From: Betaproteobacteria bacterium GR16-43
GTDB taxonomy: Bacteria > Pseudomonadota > Gammaproteobacteria > Burkholderiales > Usitatibacteraceae
Length of the DNA: 64,000 nt
Assembly: GCA_001953215.1 (NCBI GenBank)
Contig: CP019169.1
Coordinates: 4,030,001 to 4,094,000 of the forward strand
Reading direction: 5' to 3'
Under the pieces are notes generated by a model. That model made no database searches and had not been told where the DNA came from. It worked only from the letters and a program-made list of their open reading frames with translations. Of this stretch, positions 8,498-18,327 are shown piece by piece (positions within the stretch are counted from its first letter, which is position 1; each line of letters opens with the position of its first letter). Position numbers and translations under genes: made by a program.

Positions 8498-9300
8498 TCG
8501 TTTCGGAACACGGCACGCCGCCCTACCTGTTTCGCCGTGGCACTTCGGCGCTGGTCGTCTCGATGCCGCATGCGGGGACCTACGTGGCGCCCTCGATCGG
8601 GCGCACGCTGGCCGACGTGGCCGCCCAGCGCCCCGACACCGATTGGCATCTCGCGCAGCTCCACGACTTCATCCAATCGCTGGACGCGACCGTACTGGTC
8701 GCCATGCACTCGCGCTACGCCATCGACCTGAACCGGCCGCCCGACGATGCAAACCTCTATCCCGGCCAGGACACGACCGGCCTCGTGCCCGTGGACACCT
8801 TCGATCGCCGCAAGCTCTACCGCGCCGGCAATCCCGGGCCTGCCGAAGTGCAACGCCGCGTCGAGCGCTACTGGCAGCCCTACCACCGGCGGCTCGCGAG
8901 GGAGATCGAGCGGGTGAAGTCGGAACACGGCCGCGTGGTGCTCTGGGACGCCCACTCGATCCGGAGCGTCGTCCCGCGGTTCTTCGAGGGCCGGCTCGCC
9001 GACCTGAACCTCGGCAACGCCGACGGCCGGGCGTGCGACCCCGGCCTGGCCGAAGCCGTGCTGGGAGCCGCGCGCCGGCACCGAGAGTTCACCTCGGTGC
9101 TGAACGGCCGGTTCAAGGGCGGCTACATCACGCGCCACTACGGAAAACCGTCCGCGGGCGTCCACGCCCTGCAGCTCGAGATGTCCGAGGCGACGTACAT
9201 GGACGAGGAACCACCCTTCGCGTTCCGGGACGACCTCGCCGCGCGCGTCCGGCCCGTTTTGCACGAAATGATGGAAACCGCCCTGAGTTGGGCAAAATAG
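8494..9300 (+). CDS. hutG: N-formylglutamate deformylase
   Basis: A 268-residue amidohydrolase that converts N-formyl-L-glutamate to glutamate and formate, the last step of the five-enzyme histidine route. Matching blocks are [10 protein letters not shown] (His26), [56 protein letters not shown] and the closing [24 protein letters not shown]. Start is fixed by the ATGA overlap with hutU, implying translational coupling. Together with hutF elsewhere in the window it shows that formiminoglutamate is deiminated rather than hydrolysed directly. Confidence 0.95.
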   Translation: MIVSEHGTPPYLFRRGTSALVVSMPHAGTYVAPSIGRTLADVAAQRPDTDWHLAQLHDFIQSLDATVLVAMHSRYAIDLNRPPDDANLYPGQDTTGLVPVDTFDRRKLYRAGNPGPAEVQRRVERYWQPYHRRLAREIERVKSEHGRVVLWDAHSIRSVVPRFFEGRLADLNLGNADGRACDPGLAEAVLGAARRHREFTSVLNGRFKGGYITRHYGKPSAGVHALQLEMSEATYMDEEPPFAFRDDLAARVRPVLHEMMETALSWAK

Positions 9301-9304
9301 CGGT

Positions 9305-10528
9305 ATGGAACGCAACGGAACCCCCGCCCAGAAGGAACGCCGCCCGACGCGGCTGCGCACGCGGCTCACGCTCGCCTTCGCGGTCTTCGCGCTGATCGTC
9401 GTCACCGGGCTGGCGCTGCTCGCCTGGTACTTCTGGAAATCCTCGCCGGGGCAGATCGTCTCCGTGCTCGTGACCGCCGGGATCCTCGTGGTCCTCGTGG
9501 CGGCGATGGCGGGTTACCTGCTCGCCGGCCGGCTCGCGCTGCCGATGGAGCTCTGGGCCAAGGCGGCCGATCGCATCGGCCTGGGCGAACGCGACGTGAC
9601 CTTCCCGGCGGGCGGCGGCTCGTACGAGCTCTCTCGCGTGTCGGCGGCGCTGCAGTCGATGTTCACGCGCCTGTCCGAAAAGGAGGAAGCGCTGCAGGAT
9701 CGCATCCAGGCCCGCACCGCCGAACTCGAAGCCGCGACCGAGGCGCTGCGCGTGGAGCGCGAACGCCTGTCCAACGCGCTCGAAGGCTCGCGCCTCGCCT
9801 ACTGGGACCTCGACCTCGAGACCGGCGAGATCCGCCTGTCCGCCGAATGGTCGCGCATGCTGGGCACGGACCGGGGCGAGTTCACCACCACGGTCCAGGA
9901 CCTCCTCAAGATCGTCCCGGAGGAGGAACACGCCGAAGTTTCCAGCAAGGTCTTCGCGGTCCTGAAGGGCGAAGTCCCGCACTACGACATCGACCACCGC
10001 GTGCGTCGCGACGACGGCACCTGGCTCTGGGTGCGGTCCCGCGGGCGCGTCACGTTGCGCGACTCCGACGGACGCGCCGAACGCCTCGTCGGCACCAACG
10101 TCGACATCACCTCGCGCAAGATGCAGGAACAGGAGCAGCGCGCCAACGAGGAACGGCTTCGCCACGTCATGGACGGCGTCTCCTCGTGCATCTGCCAGGT
10201 GGACCTCGCGGGCCGCATCCTCTTCGCCAACAAGCGCTATACCGAATTCTTCGGCGTGGGCGAACGCGCGGTGACCGGGCTCTACATCGCGAACGTCGCG
10301 GGCCCAGCGGGCGCGGAAGCCTTCCAGCGCTGCCTGCCGCGGCTCATCCGCGGCGAGGAAGTGACGTACGAGCGCGAGCTCGAGGTGCGCGGCGAGCGCT
10401 TCGTGCTCGAAGTGCGCCTCGTGCCCAACCGGGACGGCCAGGGCTCCACCGAGAGCGTGTACGCGACGCTGACCGACATCACGGAACGCAGGGCCGAGGA
10501 GCTTCGTTCGCGCGGACACGCCGCGTGA
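9305..10528 (+). CDS. Membrane PAS-domain sensor protein without an output domain
   Basis: A 407-residue protein with two membrane segments (about 22-44 and 51-73), almost no periplasmic loop between them, a HAMP-like region (about 74-125), a coiled coil rich in Glu/Arg (about 122-162), a PAS domain with a good PAC tail (DYDIDHRV-type block RRDDGTWLWVRSRGRV and LVGTNVDITSRK), then a second PAS (about 275-395) ending ATLTDITERR. No histidine-kinase, GGDEF or EAL domain follows; the protein stops soon after PAS2. It begins 4 nt after hutG, so it is in the hut operon and may sense a redox or small-molecule cue. The next gene overlaps its stop (GTGA). Confidence 0.85.
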   Translation: MERNGTPAQKERRPTRLRTRLTLAFAVFALIVVTGLALLAWYFWKSSPGQIVSVLVTAGILVVLVAAMAGYLLAGRLALPMELWAKAADRIGLGERDVTFPAGGGSYELSRVSAALQSMFTRLSEKEEALQDRIQARTAELEAATEALRVERERLSNALEGSRLAYWDLDLETGEIRLSAEWSRMLGTDRGEFTTTVQDLLKIVPEEEHAEVSSKVFAVLKGEVPHYDIDHRVRRDDGTWLWVRSRGRVTLRDSDGRAERLVGTNVDITSRKMQEQEQRANEERLRHVMDGVSSCICQVDLAGRILFANKRYTEFFGVGERAVTGLYIANVAGPAGAEAFQRCLPRLIRGEEVTYERELEVRGERFVLEVRLVPNRDGQGSTESVYATLTDITERRAEELRSRGHAA

Positions 10529-11316
10529 GGCGACGCCTGCGTTCGCTCCTCGCGCTCGTCCTGGCGTGCGCGGCGGCCCGGGCTTCGGCCCTGGAAGAAG
10601 TCCCCTTCGTCACCACGCCCGACAACGTGACCCTCGCCATGCTCGAACTGGCCGGCGTCGGGCCGCGCGACTTCGTGCTCGACCTGGGCTCGGGCGACGG
10701 GCGCATCGTCATCCTCGCGGCCAAGCGATTCGGCGCGCGCGGCCTCGGCGTGGAGATCGTTCCCGACCTCGTGACCCAGAGCCGCGAGAACGCGCGGAAG
10801 GCCGGCGTCGCCGATCGCGCGGAATTCCGTACGCAGGACCTCTTCGAGACGGACCTCGGCATGGCGAGCGTGATCACGATGTACCTGCTGCCCGAGGTGA
10901 ACCTGCAGTTGCGCCCGAAGGTCCTCGCGCTGCCCCCCGGGACGCGCATCGTGTCGCACGACTGGGACATGGGTGACTGGAAGGCCGACAAGACGATCAC
11001 CGTGGATGCGCCGGACAAGAAGATCGGCCTGCGCAAGTCCAGCACGGTGATGCTCTGGACCGTTCCGGCGCCCGTCGCGGGCACGTGGTGCGGCAAAGGC
11101 GAGCGCCTCGAGATCACGCAGGCCTTCCAGGAGGTTCGCGTGAACGGCAAGCCCGGGCGCGTCGAAGGCGCCACGGTGCGTGTCGCCGAGGGCCTCAGGT
11201 TGTCGTGGGAAAAGGGAGTGTTGCGCACCACCGCCGCGACAGGCTCCTTCGCCCATTTGCAATTGGTTACGTTTGCGCCCGCGAAGGGTCAACCGGCCTC
11301 CTGCGCACCCCGTTGA
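10525..11316 (+). CDS. Exported class I SAM-dependent methyltransferase-like protein
   Basis: A 263-residue protein starting at a GTG that overlaps the PAS gene stop. An N-terminal signal peptide is clear (basic VRRRLRS, hydrophobic LLALVLACAAARA, cleavage after ASA near residue 22). The mature part has methyltransferase motif I (VLDLGSGDGRI, 52-61) and GLGVEIVPDLV for motif II, followed by FRTQDLF and a SHDWDMGDW block; a beta-rich C-terminal extension of roughly 90 residues comes after. SAM is a cytosolic cofactor, so a secreted Rossmann methyltransferase is puzzling; the substrate is not known. Homologues with a signal peptide occur in other betaproteobacteria (recollection, not checked). 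Confidence 0.8.
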   Translation: MRRRLRSLLALVLACAAARASALEEVPFVTTPDNVTLAMLELAGVGPRDFVLDLGSGDGRIVILAAKRFGARGLGVEIVPDLVTQSRENARKAGVADRAEFRTQDLFETDLGMASVITMYLLPEVNLQLRPKVLALPPGTRIVSHDWDMGDWKADKTITVDAPDKKIGLRKSSTVMLWTVPAPVAGTWCGKGERLEITQAFQEVRVNGKPGRVEGATVRVAEGLRLSWEKGVLRTTAATGSFAHLQLVTFAPAKGQPASCAPR

Positions 11317-11351
11317 GGGGACGGGACGCCTTGTCCCGACAGGAGGCAACA

Positions 11352-11936
11352 ATGAACAAGAAGCTCGTCTCTGCCGCCGTGATCGCAACCCTCGGGTTCG
11401 CCAGCGGCTCCGCCCTGGCCCGCCCGTACGGCGAATCGGCCCGCGTGATCGAAGCCACCCCCATCTACCAGCCGGTGTCGGTTCCCGCGCAGCAATGCTG
11501 GACGCAACCCGTCACCCGCTACGAAGAGCGCCGCGTCGTGCAGGATGTGCCCCAGCAACGCTACGTGCGCGACAACTACGTCGGCCCCGGCACGGTCCTG
11601 GGCGCCATCATCGGCGGCGTCGTGGGCCACCAGTTCGGCCACTCGACGGCAGGGCGTGACCACGGAACGGCGGCCGGCGTGCTGGTCGGCGGCCTCGTCG
11701 GCAACTCGATCGAGAATGCGCAAAATCCCGGTCGCTACGTGCAGGCCGTCGATCGCCAGGTGTATGTCGATCGCGTCCCGGTCACGCAGGAAGTGCAGCG
11801 TTGCCGGACGGTGCAGGAAACCCGCAGCGAGATCGTCGGCTACAACGTGCGCTACGTGTACCAGGGCCGGGAGCACTACACGCGCATGAACGAGCGCCCG
11901 GGTCCCTACATCAGCGTGAACGTGCGCAGCTACTGA
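11352..11936 (+). CDS. Glycine-zipper 2TM domain outer-envelope protein
   Basis: A 194-residue protein with strong ribosome binding site (AGGAGG, 11341-11346) and a signal peptide ([23 protein letters not shown]). The middle carries a glycine-zipper pair: [17 protein letters not shown] and [15 protein letters not shown] (about residues 77-118), typical of SlyB/Rick_17kDa-type envelope proteins. Both flanks contain Cys-bearing Val/Gln/Arg-rich segments ([30 protein letters not shown]) that look alike, suggesting an internal duplication. Probably an envelope-stability protein. Its 3' end overlaps the convergent hutI by 7 nt. Confidence 0.85.
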   Translation: MNKKLVSAAVIATLGFASGSALARPYGESARVIEATPIYQPVSVPAQQCWTQPVTRYEERRVVQDVPQQRYVRDNYVGPGTVLGAIIGGVVGHQFGHSTAGRDHGTAAGVLVGGLVGNSIENAQNPGRYVQAVDRQVYVDRVPVTQEVQRCRTVQETRSEIVGYNVRYVYQGREHYTRMNERPGPYISVNVRSY

Positions 11937-13126
11937 GGGTAGCGCGTGAGGATCGGCCTCTTGGGGCCGATCCCGTAGGCCAGCTCGGCGGGCTCTTCGG
12001 CGTCCCACACGGCGAACTCGGCACGCTTGCCCACATCCAGTTCGCCGCGGTCGGCGAGCCCCAGGGCCGCGGCGCCATGCGAGGTCGCTCCCGCCAGCGC
12101 CTCTTCCGGCGTGAGCCCGAAGAGCGAGCAGGCCAGGTGCATCATCAGCGTGAGCGAGGTCGTGGGCGAGGTTCCGGGGTTCGAGTCCGTCGCCACCGCC
12201 ATGCGCACGCCCTGCTTGCGCAGCGCCTCGACGGGCGGCAGCCGCGTCTCGCGCAGGAAGTGGAACGCGCCCGGCAGCATCACCGCAACCGTCCCGGCTT
12301 TCGCCATCGCGGCGATGCCCTCGCCGTTCGTGTACTCGAGGTGGTCCGCGGAGAGCGCGCCGAATTCCGCGGCGAGCGCCGCGCCGTGCAGGTCCGAGAG
12401 CTGGTCGGCGTGCAGCTTCACGGGCAGGCCGTTGTCGCGCGCCGCCTCGAAGACGCGCCGCACCTGCTCCGGCGTGAAGGCGATGCCCTCGCAAAACGCG
12501 TCCACCGCATCGGCCAGCTTCTCGCGCGCCACGGCGGGGATCATCTCCTCGCACACCACGCGGACGTAGTCGTCGGCGCGGCCCTTGAACTCGGGCGGCA
12601 AGGCATGCGCGCCGAGCAACGTCGTGCGCACGTGCACCGCGCGCCCGCGCTCCAGCCCGCGCGCGATGCGCAGGCACCGCAATTCGTTTTCCACGTCGAG
12701 TCCGTAGCCCGACTTGATCTCCACCGTGCCCACGCCCTCGGCGACGAGCGCATCGAGCCGCTTGCCGGTCTGCGCGGAAAGCTCCCAATCGCTCGCGTCC
12801 CGCGTGGCGCGCATGGTCGAGGCGATGCCACCGCCCATCTTCGCGATCTGTTCGTAGCTCGCGCCCTCGAGGCGCATCTCGTATTCGCGCGCGCGATTGC
12901 CCGCGTAGACCAGGTGCGTGTGGCAATCGACCAGCAACGGCGTGACCAACGCGCCCTTCGCGTCGATGCGCTCGACCTCCGCACGGTCGGAAAGCTCCGA
13001 GGAACCGGTCGGGCCGATCCAGCGGATGCGCCCGCCCTCGGCATAGAGGGCGCCGTCCTCGATGAGGTCGTAGCGGCCGCCGCGCATCGTCGCGATGCGC
13101 CCGTGGGTGAGGAGGATCCGGTCCAT
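11930..13126 (-). CDS. hutI: Imidazolonepropionase
   Basis: A 398-residue metal-dependent amidohydrolase that opens the ring of 4-imidazolone-5-propionate to N-formimino-L-glutamate, step three of histidine catabolism. Visible landmarks: the metal-binding [12 protein letters not shown] (His69, His71), the substrate loop [60 protein letters not shown] with metal His residues, [12 protein letters not shown], and [33 protein letters not shown] carrying the metal Asp. Start is the ATG at 13126, just 22 nt from the divergent hutF start; longer in-frame extensions do not match the family. Confidence 0.96.
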   Translation of the reverse strand: MDRILLTHGRIATMRGGRYDLIEDGALYAEGGRIRWIGPTGSSELSDRAEVERIDAKGALVTPLLVDCHTHLVYAGNRAREYEMRLEGASYEQIAKMGGGIASTMRATRDASDWELSAQTGKRLDALVAEGVGTVEIKSGYGLDVENELRCLRIARGLERGRAVHVRTTLLGAHALPPEFKGRADDYVRVVCEEMIPAVAREKLADAVDAFCEGIAFTPEQVRRVFEAARDNGLPVKLHADQLSDLHGAALAAEFGALSADHLEYTNGEGIAAMAKAGTVAVMLPGAFHFLRETRLPPVEALRKQGVRMAVATDSNPGTSPTTSLTLMMHLACSLFGLTPEEALAGATSHGAAALGLADRGELDVGKRAEFAVWDAEEPAELAYGIGPKRPILTRYPQ

Positions 13127-13148
13127 GTGACCCCGTATCATAGCGAAC

Positions 13149-14531
13149 ATGACCGGAACGCTTTTCGCGCGCGACGCGCTACTGCCAGGCGGTTGGGCCC
13201 GCGATGTGCGCCTCGAGTGGGATGAGGCGGGAACACTCAGCCGCGTGAATCCGGGTGCCGCGCCCGAAGGCGCGCCCGTCGCGGCGGGGCCCGTGCTTCC
13301 CGGCATGCCCAATCTCCATTCCCATGCGTTCCAGCGCGCGATGGCGGGGCTCGCCGAAACGCGCGGCCACCCCACGGACGATTTCTGGACGTGGCGAGAG
13401 GCGATGTACCACCTCGTCGCCCACCTCGAACCCGAAGACGTGGGCGCCATTGCCCGGCAGCTCTACATCGAGATGCTGAAGCACGGGTACACGTCGGTCG
13501 CGGAGTTCCACTACCTGCAGCACGACCGCCAGGGCAAGCCCTACGCGGACCGCGGCGAGCTCGCCCACCGCGTGGTCGACGCCGCGCGCGAAACCGGCCT
13601 CGCGATGACGCTGCTGCCGGTGCTCTACGTGAACGGCGGCTTCGGCCACAAGCCGTTGAACGCGGCCCAGCGCCGCTTCGCCGGCACGGCGGAGTCGATC
13701 GCGGACCTGCTGCGCGAATTGATCGGCCACTACGCCAACGAGCCGTGGTTGCGGTTCGGCGTGGCGCCGCACTCGGCACGCGCGGTCGACGCCGTGCAGC
13801 TCACCGAACTGGTGCAGGCGATGGAAGGCATCGACGCGACCGCGCCGATCCACATCCATGCCTCGGAACAAGTCGGCGAAGTGCGCGAGTGCTTCGAGAC
13901 GCAAGGCGTCACGCCGATCGACTGGATCATGGACCTGGCCCCCGTCGATCGCCGCTGGTGCTTCGTGCACGCGACGCACGCGACCGACGAGGAACGCGAG
14001 CGCATGCGGCATGCGGGCGCCGTCGCGGGCCTGTGCCCCACCACCGAGGCCAACCTGGGCGACGGAATCTTCGCCTTCGCCGAGCACTTCGGGCGCGAGG
14101 GCCGCTGGGGCATCGGGGGCGACAGCCACGTCTCGCGCAGCCCGCTCGAGGAATTGCGCGCGCTCGAATACAGCCAGCGCCTCGCGCGGCAGATCCGCAA
14201 CGTCTCCTCGAGCGGCACGCAACCCGAGGTCGCCACGAACCTGTGGCTGGGCGCGTGCGCCGGCGGCGCCCAGGCGCTGGGCCAGCCGATCGGCGCACTC
14301 CTGCCCGGACGGCGCGCGGACATCGTCGTGCTCGACGGCGGGAAGGCCGACTTCGAAGCGCTCGCGGCGCCGGCCACCCTCGCGGTGGCAATGTTCTCCG
14401 GCGCGGGCAATCCCGTGCGCGACGTATTCGTGTCGGGTCGCCCCGTGGTGGTGGATGGGCGCCATCGCCTGGAGGACGAGGCACGGGGCGGCTATCGCGA
14501 GTCCCTGCGCCGCCTGCGCGACCGGACGTAG
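13149..14531 (+). CDS. hutF: Formimidoylglutamate deiminase
   Basis: A 460-residue amidohydrolase that removes ammonia from N-formimino-glutamate to give N-formylglutamate, the substrate of HutG. The metal site starts with [14 protein letters not shown] (His57, His59); further ligands lie in [23 protein letters not shown] and [15 protein letters not shown]. The segment [12 protein letters not shown] is typical for HutF. Together with hutU, hutI and hutG this completes the pathway except histidine ammonia-lyase. It is divergent from hutI with only 22 nt between starts, so the two promoters must overlap with coding sequence. Confidence 0.95.
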   Translation: MTGTLFARDALLPGGWARDVRLEWDEAGTLSRVNPGAAPEGAPVAAGPVLPGMPNLHSHAFQRAMAGLAETRGHPTDDFWTWREAMYHLVAHLEPEDVGAIARQLYIEMLKHGYTSVAEFHYLQHDRQGKPYADRGELAHRVVDAARETGLAMTLLPVLYVNGGFGHKPLNAAQRRFAGTAESIADLLRELIGHYANEPWLRFGVAPHSARAVDAVQLTELVQAMEGIDATAPIHIHASEQVGEVRECFETQGVTPIDWIMDLAPVDRRWCFVHATHATDEERERMRHAGAVAGLCPTTEANLGDGIFAFAEHFGREGRWGIGGDSHVSRSPLEELRALEYSQRLARQIRNVSSSGTQPEVATNLWLGACAGGAQALGQPIGALLPGRRADIVVLDGGKADFEALAAPATLAVAMFSGAGNPVRDVFVSGRPVVVDGRHRLEDEARGGYRESLRRLRDRT

Positions 14532-14546
14532 GAATTCTTCCTACGT
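14526..14546. terminator. Hairpin overlapping the hutF stop codon
   Basis: ACGTAGGAA (14526-14534) pairs perfectly with TTCCTACGT (14538-14546) around TTC; the hutF TAG is inside the stem. No T-run follows, so termination strength is uncertain. Confidence 0.55.
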
Positions 14547-14638
14547 GATGGATCGAGGAATCCAACCCCCAAACACAGCACTGCACCAATGGCCCGCGCA
14601 CGCCTGCGGGACGACACTCTCGCCATAGGAGGTGTCCC

Positions 14639-14959
14639 ATGGGCATTCACTTGAACGAAGAGACCCTGCAGTCCGAGAACGCACGGCACGCCGGCACCGG
14701 TGGGCGCAGCCAGGAGAACCGCCAGTGCGGCTTCCGCCCCGCGTTCCTCGATGCGCTGACCAACGTCATCTATCCGTGCCGCTTTGCCGATGGTCGGCCC
14801 GCGCCGATCCATGTGCTGGACGGGTTGCCCGATGAAGTGGTCGAACGGCGCTCCGAAACCGGGCGCATCCTCGCGGCACGCGGCTCGCTGGTCTCCGGCT
14901 TCGTGCTGGGCAACCGCTTCTTCACGCGCGAGGACGCCGCGGCGTTCACCCGAGCCTGA
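14639..14959 (+). CDS. Hypothetical protein
   Basis: A 106-residue protein with an excellent ribosome binding site (TAGGAGGTG, 14627-14635). Sequence features: a polar N-terminus, [23 protein letters not shown] with two Cys, then a compact C-terminal half ([37 protein letters not shown]). I do not recognise a family and see no signal peptide or membrane segment. It lies between hutF and the rubrerythrin module on the same strand. Confidence 0.65.
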   Translation: MGIHLNEETLQSENARHAGTGGRSQENRQCGFRPAFLDALTNVIYPCRFADGRPAPIHVLDGLPDEVVERRSETGRILAARGSLVSGFVLGNRFFTREDAAAFTRA

Positions 14960-15007
14960 ACCCGGGCGCCATTGGCCCCGCCAATCGCGCGAATCGGAAC
15001 AATCAAT

Positions 15008-15036
15008 TGGACTTCGGCGTCCAACGAGGCATAGTC
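15008..15036 (+). promoter_or_regulatory. Candidate promoter of the rubrerythrin gene
   Basis: TTGGAC (15008-15013) and CATAGT (15031-15036) are 17 nt apart. The -35 is also the left arm of a 6-bp inverted repeat with GTCCAA (15020-15025), which could be a regulator site. A strong GAGGAGG ribosome binding site lies at 15052-15058. Confidence 0.5.
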
Positions 15037-15064
15037 TCCCATCTCCACCCTGAGGAGGCAGCCC

Positions 15065-15487
<423 letters not shown>

Positions 15488-15512
15488 GCTCGCCGTTCGA
15501 CCGATCGACAAC

Positions 15513-15540
15513 AAGGGGCGGTTTCAACCGCCCCTTTTCA
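15513..15540 (+). terminator. Rho-independent terminator after the rubrerythrin gene
   Basis: AAGGGGCGGTT (15513-15523) and AACCGCCCCTT (15526-15536) form a perfect 11-bp stem with a 2-nt loop, followed by a short T-run. Confidence 0.85.
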
Positions 15541-15557
15541 CTCCGCCCTCGCCACCC

Positions 15558-16895
15558 ATGAGAGAAGGCAGCCTCGAGGCCCCCACCCGGCATCCGATCG
15601 ACTGGAAGAACCCCGAGTACTACGACAAGGGGAAAACCTTCGAGGAGATGGAGCGCGTATTCGACATCTGCCACGGATGCCGGCGTTGCGTGAGCCTGTG
15701 CAATTCCTTCCCGGTCCTCTTCGAACTCGTCGACGAGAGCCCCACGCTGGAAGTCGACGGCGTGAAGAAGGAGGATTACTGGAAGGTCGTCGACCAGTGC
15801 TACCTGTGCGACGTCTGCTACATGACGAAGTGCCCCTACGTCCCGCCGCACCCCTGGAACGTGGATTTCCCGCACCTCATGTTGCGCGCGAAGGCGATCC
15901 AGTTCCGCGAGGGCACGGAGCACCGGTGGCGCGATTCGCAGCTCTCGTCCACGGACCGCAACGGCAAGCTCGCGACCATTCCGGTCGTGGTGCAGTTCGT
16001 GAACGAAGCGTCGAAATCGAAGCCGCTGCGCGTGCTCGGCGAAAAGATCATGGGCGTGGACCGCGATGCGTGGGTGCCGGAATTCTCGCCGCGTCCGTTC
16101 CGCAGCGTGGCCCGGTCGAACACCGCGGCACCGCCCAAGGACGGACCGCGCACGCCGGGCCGGGTCGCGATCTTCTCGACGTGCTACGTGAACTACAACG
16201 AGCCCGGCATCGGGCACGACCTGCTGAAGATCCTCGACCACAACGCGATCCCCTACGAGATCGTCGAGCAGGAAACCTGCTGCGGCATGCCGAAGCTCGA
16301 GCAGGGCGACCTCGACAGCGTGGCCGCGGCGAAGGACCGGAACATCCCCGTGCTCGCCCGCTATGCGCGCGAGGGCTACGCGATCCTCGCCCCCATCCCC
16401 TCCTGCACGCTCATGTTCAAGCAGGAGCTTCCGCTCATGTTCCCGGAGGACGCGGACGCGAAGGCCGTGCAGGAAGCGATGTTCGACCCCTTCGAGTACC
16501 TCGTGCTGCGCCACAAGGACGGCTTGCTGAAGGGCGAATTCCCGACGCCGCTCGGCAAGGTTTCGTACCACATCCCCTGCCACTCGCGCGTGCAGAACGT
16601 GGGCCAGAAGACGCGCGAGGCGCTCGAGCTCGTGCCCGGCACCGAAGTGAACGTGATCGAGCGATGCTCCGGCCACGCCGGCACGTACGGCTTGAAGAAG
16701 GAGTTCCACGCCGCGGCGATGAAGATCGGGCGCCCCGTCTTCCGCCAGGTCGCCGAGTTCGAACCGGACTACTTCTCGTCGGACTGCGCGCTGGCGGGCC
16801 ACCACATCGAGCAGGGGCTCGGCGAGGACAAGCGCAACGCCGAGTTGAAACACCCCATCACGCTGCTTCGCATCGCCTACGGACTGCCCGAATGA
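15558..16895 (+). CDS. Heterodisulfide reductase/GlpC-like Fe-S protein
   Basis: A 445-residue protein with two [4Fe-4S] motifs: C38-x2-C41-x2-C44-x3-C48 and C81-x2-C84-x2-C87-x4-C92 followed by P. The C-terminal half has two CCG-type cysteine-rich regions (ETCCGMPKLEQGD and IPCHSRVQN, plus ERCSGHAG), as in GlpC, HdrB and glycolate oxidase GlcF. No membrane segment is evident. It likely passes electrons from a dehydrogenase or quinol to the neighbouring rubrerythrin. The ATG lies 17 nt after the terminator T-run, and its stop overlaps the DUF3501 start (ATGA). Confidence 0.88.
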   Translation: MREGSLEAPTRHPIDWKNPEYYDKGKTFEEMERVFDICHGCRRCVSLCNSFPVLFELVDESPTLEVDGVKKEDYWKVVDQCYLCDVCYMTKCPYVPPHPWNVDFPHLMLRAKAIQFREGTEHRWRDSQLSSTDRNGKLATIPVVVQFVNEASKSKPLRVLGEKIMGVDRDAWVPEFSPRPFRSVARSNTAAPPKDGPRTPGRVAIFSTCYVNYNEPGIGHDLLKILDHNAIPYEIVEQETCCGMPKLEQGDLDSVAAAKDRNIPVLARYAREGYAILAPIPSCTLMFKQELPLMFPEDADAKAVQEAMFDPFEYLVLRHKDGLLKGEFPTPLGKVSYHIPCHSRVQNVGQKTREALELVPGTEVNVIERCSGHAGTYGLKKEFHAAAMKIGRPVFRQVAEFEPDYFSSDCALAGHHIEQGLGEDKRNAELKHPITLLRIAYGLPE

Positions 16896-17488
16896 TCGCC
16901 GCCATGCCCAAGATCTCCCGTGATTCCCTGATGACGCTCGAGGCCTACGCGAAAGCCCGCAAGGATTTCCGCACCAAGGTCATCGCGCACAAGAAGGCGC
17001 GCACCGTCCACCTGGGCGAGCACGTGACGCTGCTCTTCGAGGACGAGCTCACCGTGCGCTACCAGGTCCAGGAGATGCTGCGCATCGAGAAGATCTTCGA
17101 GGACGAGGGCATCCAGGACGAGCTCGACGCCTACAACCCGCTGGTGCCCGACGGCCGCAACTGGAAGGCCACGATGCTGATCGAGTACGAGGACGTGGAC
17201 GAACGCGCCGCGGCGCTCGCGAAGCTGAAGGGCATCGAGGACAAGACCTGGGTGCAGGTCGAGGGTTGCGCGAAGGTCTACGCGATCGCCGACGAGGACC
17301 TCGACCGCGAGAACGACGCCAAGACCTCGGCCGTACATTTCGTGCGCTTCGAGCTCACGAAGGAGATGGTCGAGGCGCTGAAGTATGGCGTGGCGCTTTC
17401 GATGGGCACGGACCACGCCGAGTACTCCGCGAAGGTGGATGCCGTCGGATCCGCGACGCGCGCTTCGCTGCTGGGCGACCTCGCCTAG
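16892..17488 (+). CDS. DUF3501 family protein
   Basis: A 198-residue soluble protein of the DUF3501 type, recognised by its start (SRDSLMTLEAYAKARKDFR), the segment HVTLLFEDELTVRYQVQEMLRIEKIF, YNPLVPDGRNWKATMLIEY and VHFVRFELTKEMV. No catalytic site is known. Coupling by ATGA to the Fe-S gene, and the frequent neighbourhood with rubrerythrin in related bacteria (family knowledge), suggest a role in the same peroxide-reducing electron path. An alternative ATG at 16904 would shorten it by four residues. Confidence 0.85.
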   Translation: MIAAMPKISRDSLMTLEAYAKARKDFRTKVIAHKKARTVHLGEHVTLLFEDELTVRYQVQEMLRIEKIFEDEGIQDELDAYNPLVPDGRNWKATMLIEYEDVDERAAALAKLKGIEDKTWVQVEGCAKVYAIADEDLDRENDAKTSAVHFVRFELTKEMVEALKYGVALSMGTDHAEYSAKVDAVGSATRASLLGDLA

Positions 17489-17509
17489 GAAAGCTCGGAG
17501 CTTCCCTAG
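17485..17509. terminator. Bidirectional hairpin between convergent genes
   Basis: CTAGGAAAGCTC (17485-17496) and GAGCTTCCCTAG (17498-17509) pair with one mismatch; both stop codons are inside the stem. Confidence 0.6.
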
Positions 17510-18327
17510 CGCGCCGCTGGCCGGCCGCCGAGGATCGCCCCGCCGAGGATCAACGCCATCGCGGCGAGCGAGACGGCGGTGAGCTGTCCTCCCCCGAAGA
17601 GCACCAGCAGCAGCGTCGAGAGCAGCGGCGTGAGGTACGCGAGGTTGCCGATCGTGCGCGGGTCGCCGCGCTTCAGCGCCCGGTCCCAGAGATAGAACGC
17701 GAAGCCCATGGGGCCGACGCCCAGCGCGGCAATGTACGGCCACTCGGCCTGCGTCGGCACATGCACCGGCTCGAAGATCGCGTGGCACGCGAGCGCGAGC
17801 AGCCCCGACACCAGGCAGAACCACGCGACGTAGCCGGTCGGGAAATGGTGGAAGCGCCGCGTCGCGAGCGAGTACGTCGACCAGATCACCGCCGAAGCCA
17901 CGGCGAAGGCATAGCCCAGCGCCTGCCCTTGCCCCAGCTGCGATGCGCCTGCCGTGATGAGCAGCGCCGCGCCGCCGAATCCCATCAACGCCGCGAACCC
18001 GTGCCGCGTGCTCCACGCGATGCCCGGCACGATCACGGGCGCCAGCACGACGATGAGCAGGGGCCAGAGGTAGTTCACGAGGTTCGCCTCGACCGGAGGG
18101 GCCAGGCGGAGTGCCAGGAACAGGAAGAAGTGGAATCCGAACAGGCCGTAGATGCCGAGGGCCAGCGCCGCGGCCGGCGGCGGCTTGTGGCGGAACGCGC
18201 CAGCACCGACGAGCGCGCCCAGCAAGAGCGCGATGCCCGTCAGCAGGAACGGCGGCACCGCGGTGACGCGCGTCGACAGCGCCGCGAGCGTCGCCCACAG
18301 GGCGATGGCGCCGAGGGCCTGGATCAC
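17506..18327 (-). CDS. EamA/DMT-family transporter
   Basis: A 273-residue protein with about ten membrane helices arranged as two EamA repeats, the drug/metabolite exporter fold. Landmarks are LVNYLWPLLIVVLAP in the first half and the second-half WSTYSLATRR and YLTPLLSTLLLVLFGG motifs; the family exports amino acids, metabolites or drugs (YddG-like exporters are the closest in style). The substrate cannot be told. I start at the GTG 18327, which overlaps the oxyR stop (GTGA); an upstream ATG inside oxyR would add a non-hydrophobic tail. Coupling to oxyR implies peroxide-related or at least shared expression. Confidence 0.85.
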   Translation of the reverse strand: MIQALGAIALWATLAALSTRVTAVPPFLLTGIALLLGALVGAGAFRHKPPPAAALALGIYGLFGFHFFLFLALRLAPPVEANLVNYLWPLLIVVLAPVIVPGIAWSTRHGFAALMGFGGAALLITAGASQLGQGQALGYAFAVASAVIWSTYSLATRRFHHFPTGYVAWFCLVSGLLALACHAIFEPVHVPTQAEWPYIAALGVGPMGFAFYLWDRALKRGDPRTIGNLAYLTPLLSTLLLVLFGGGQLTAVSLAAMALILGGAILGGRPAAR

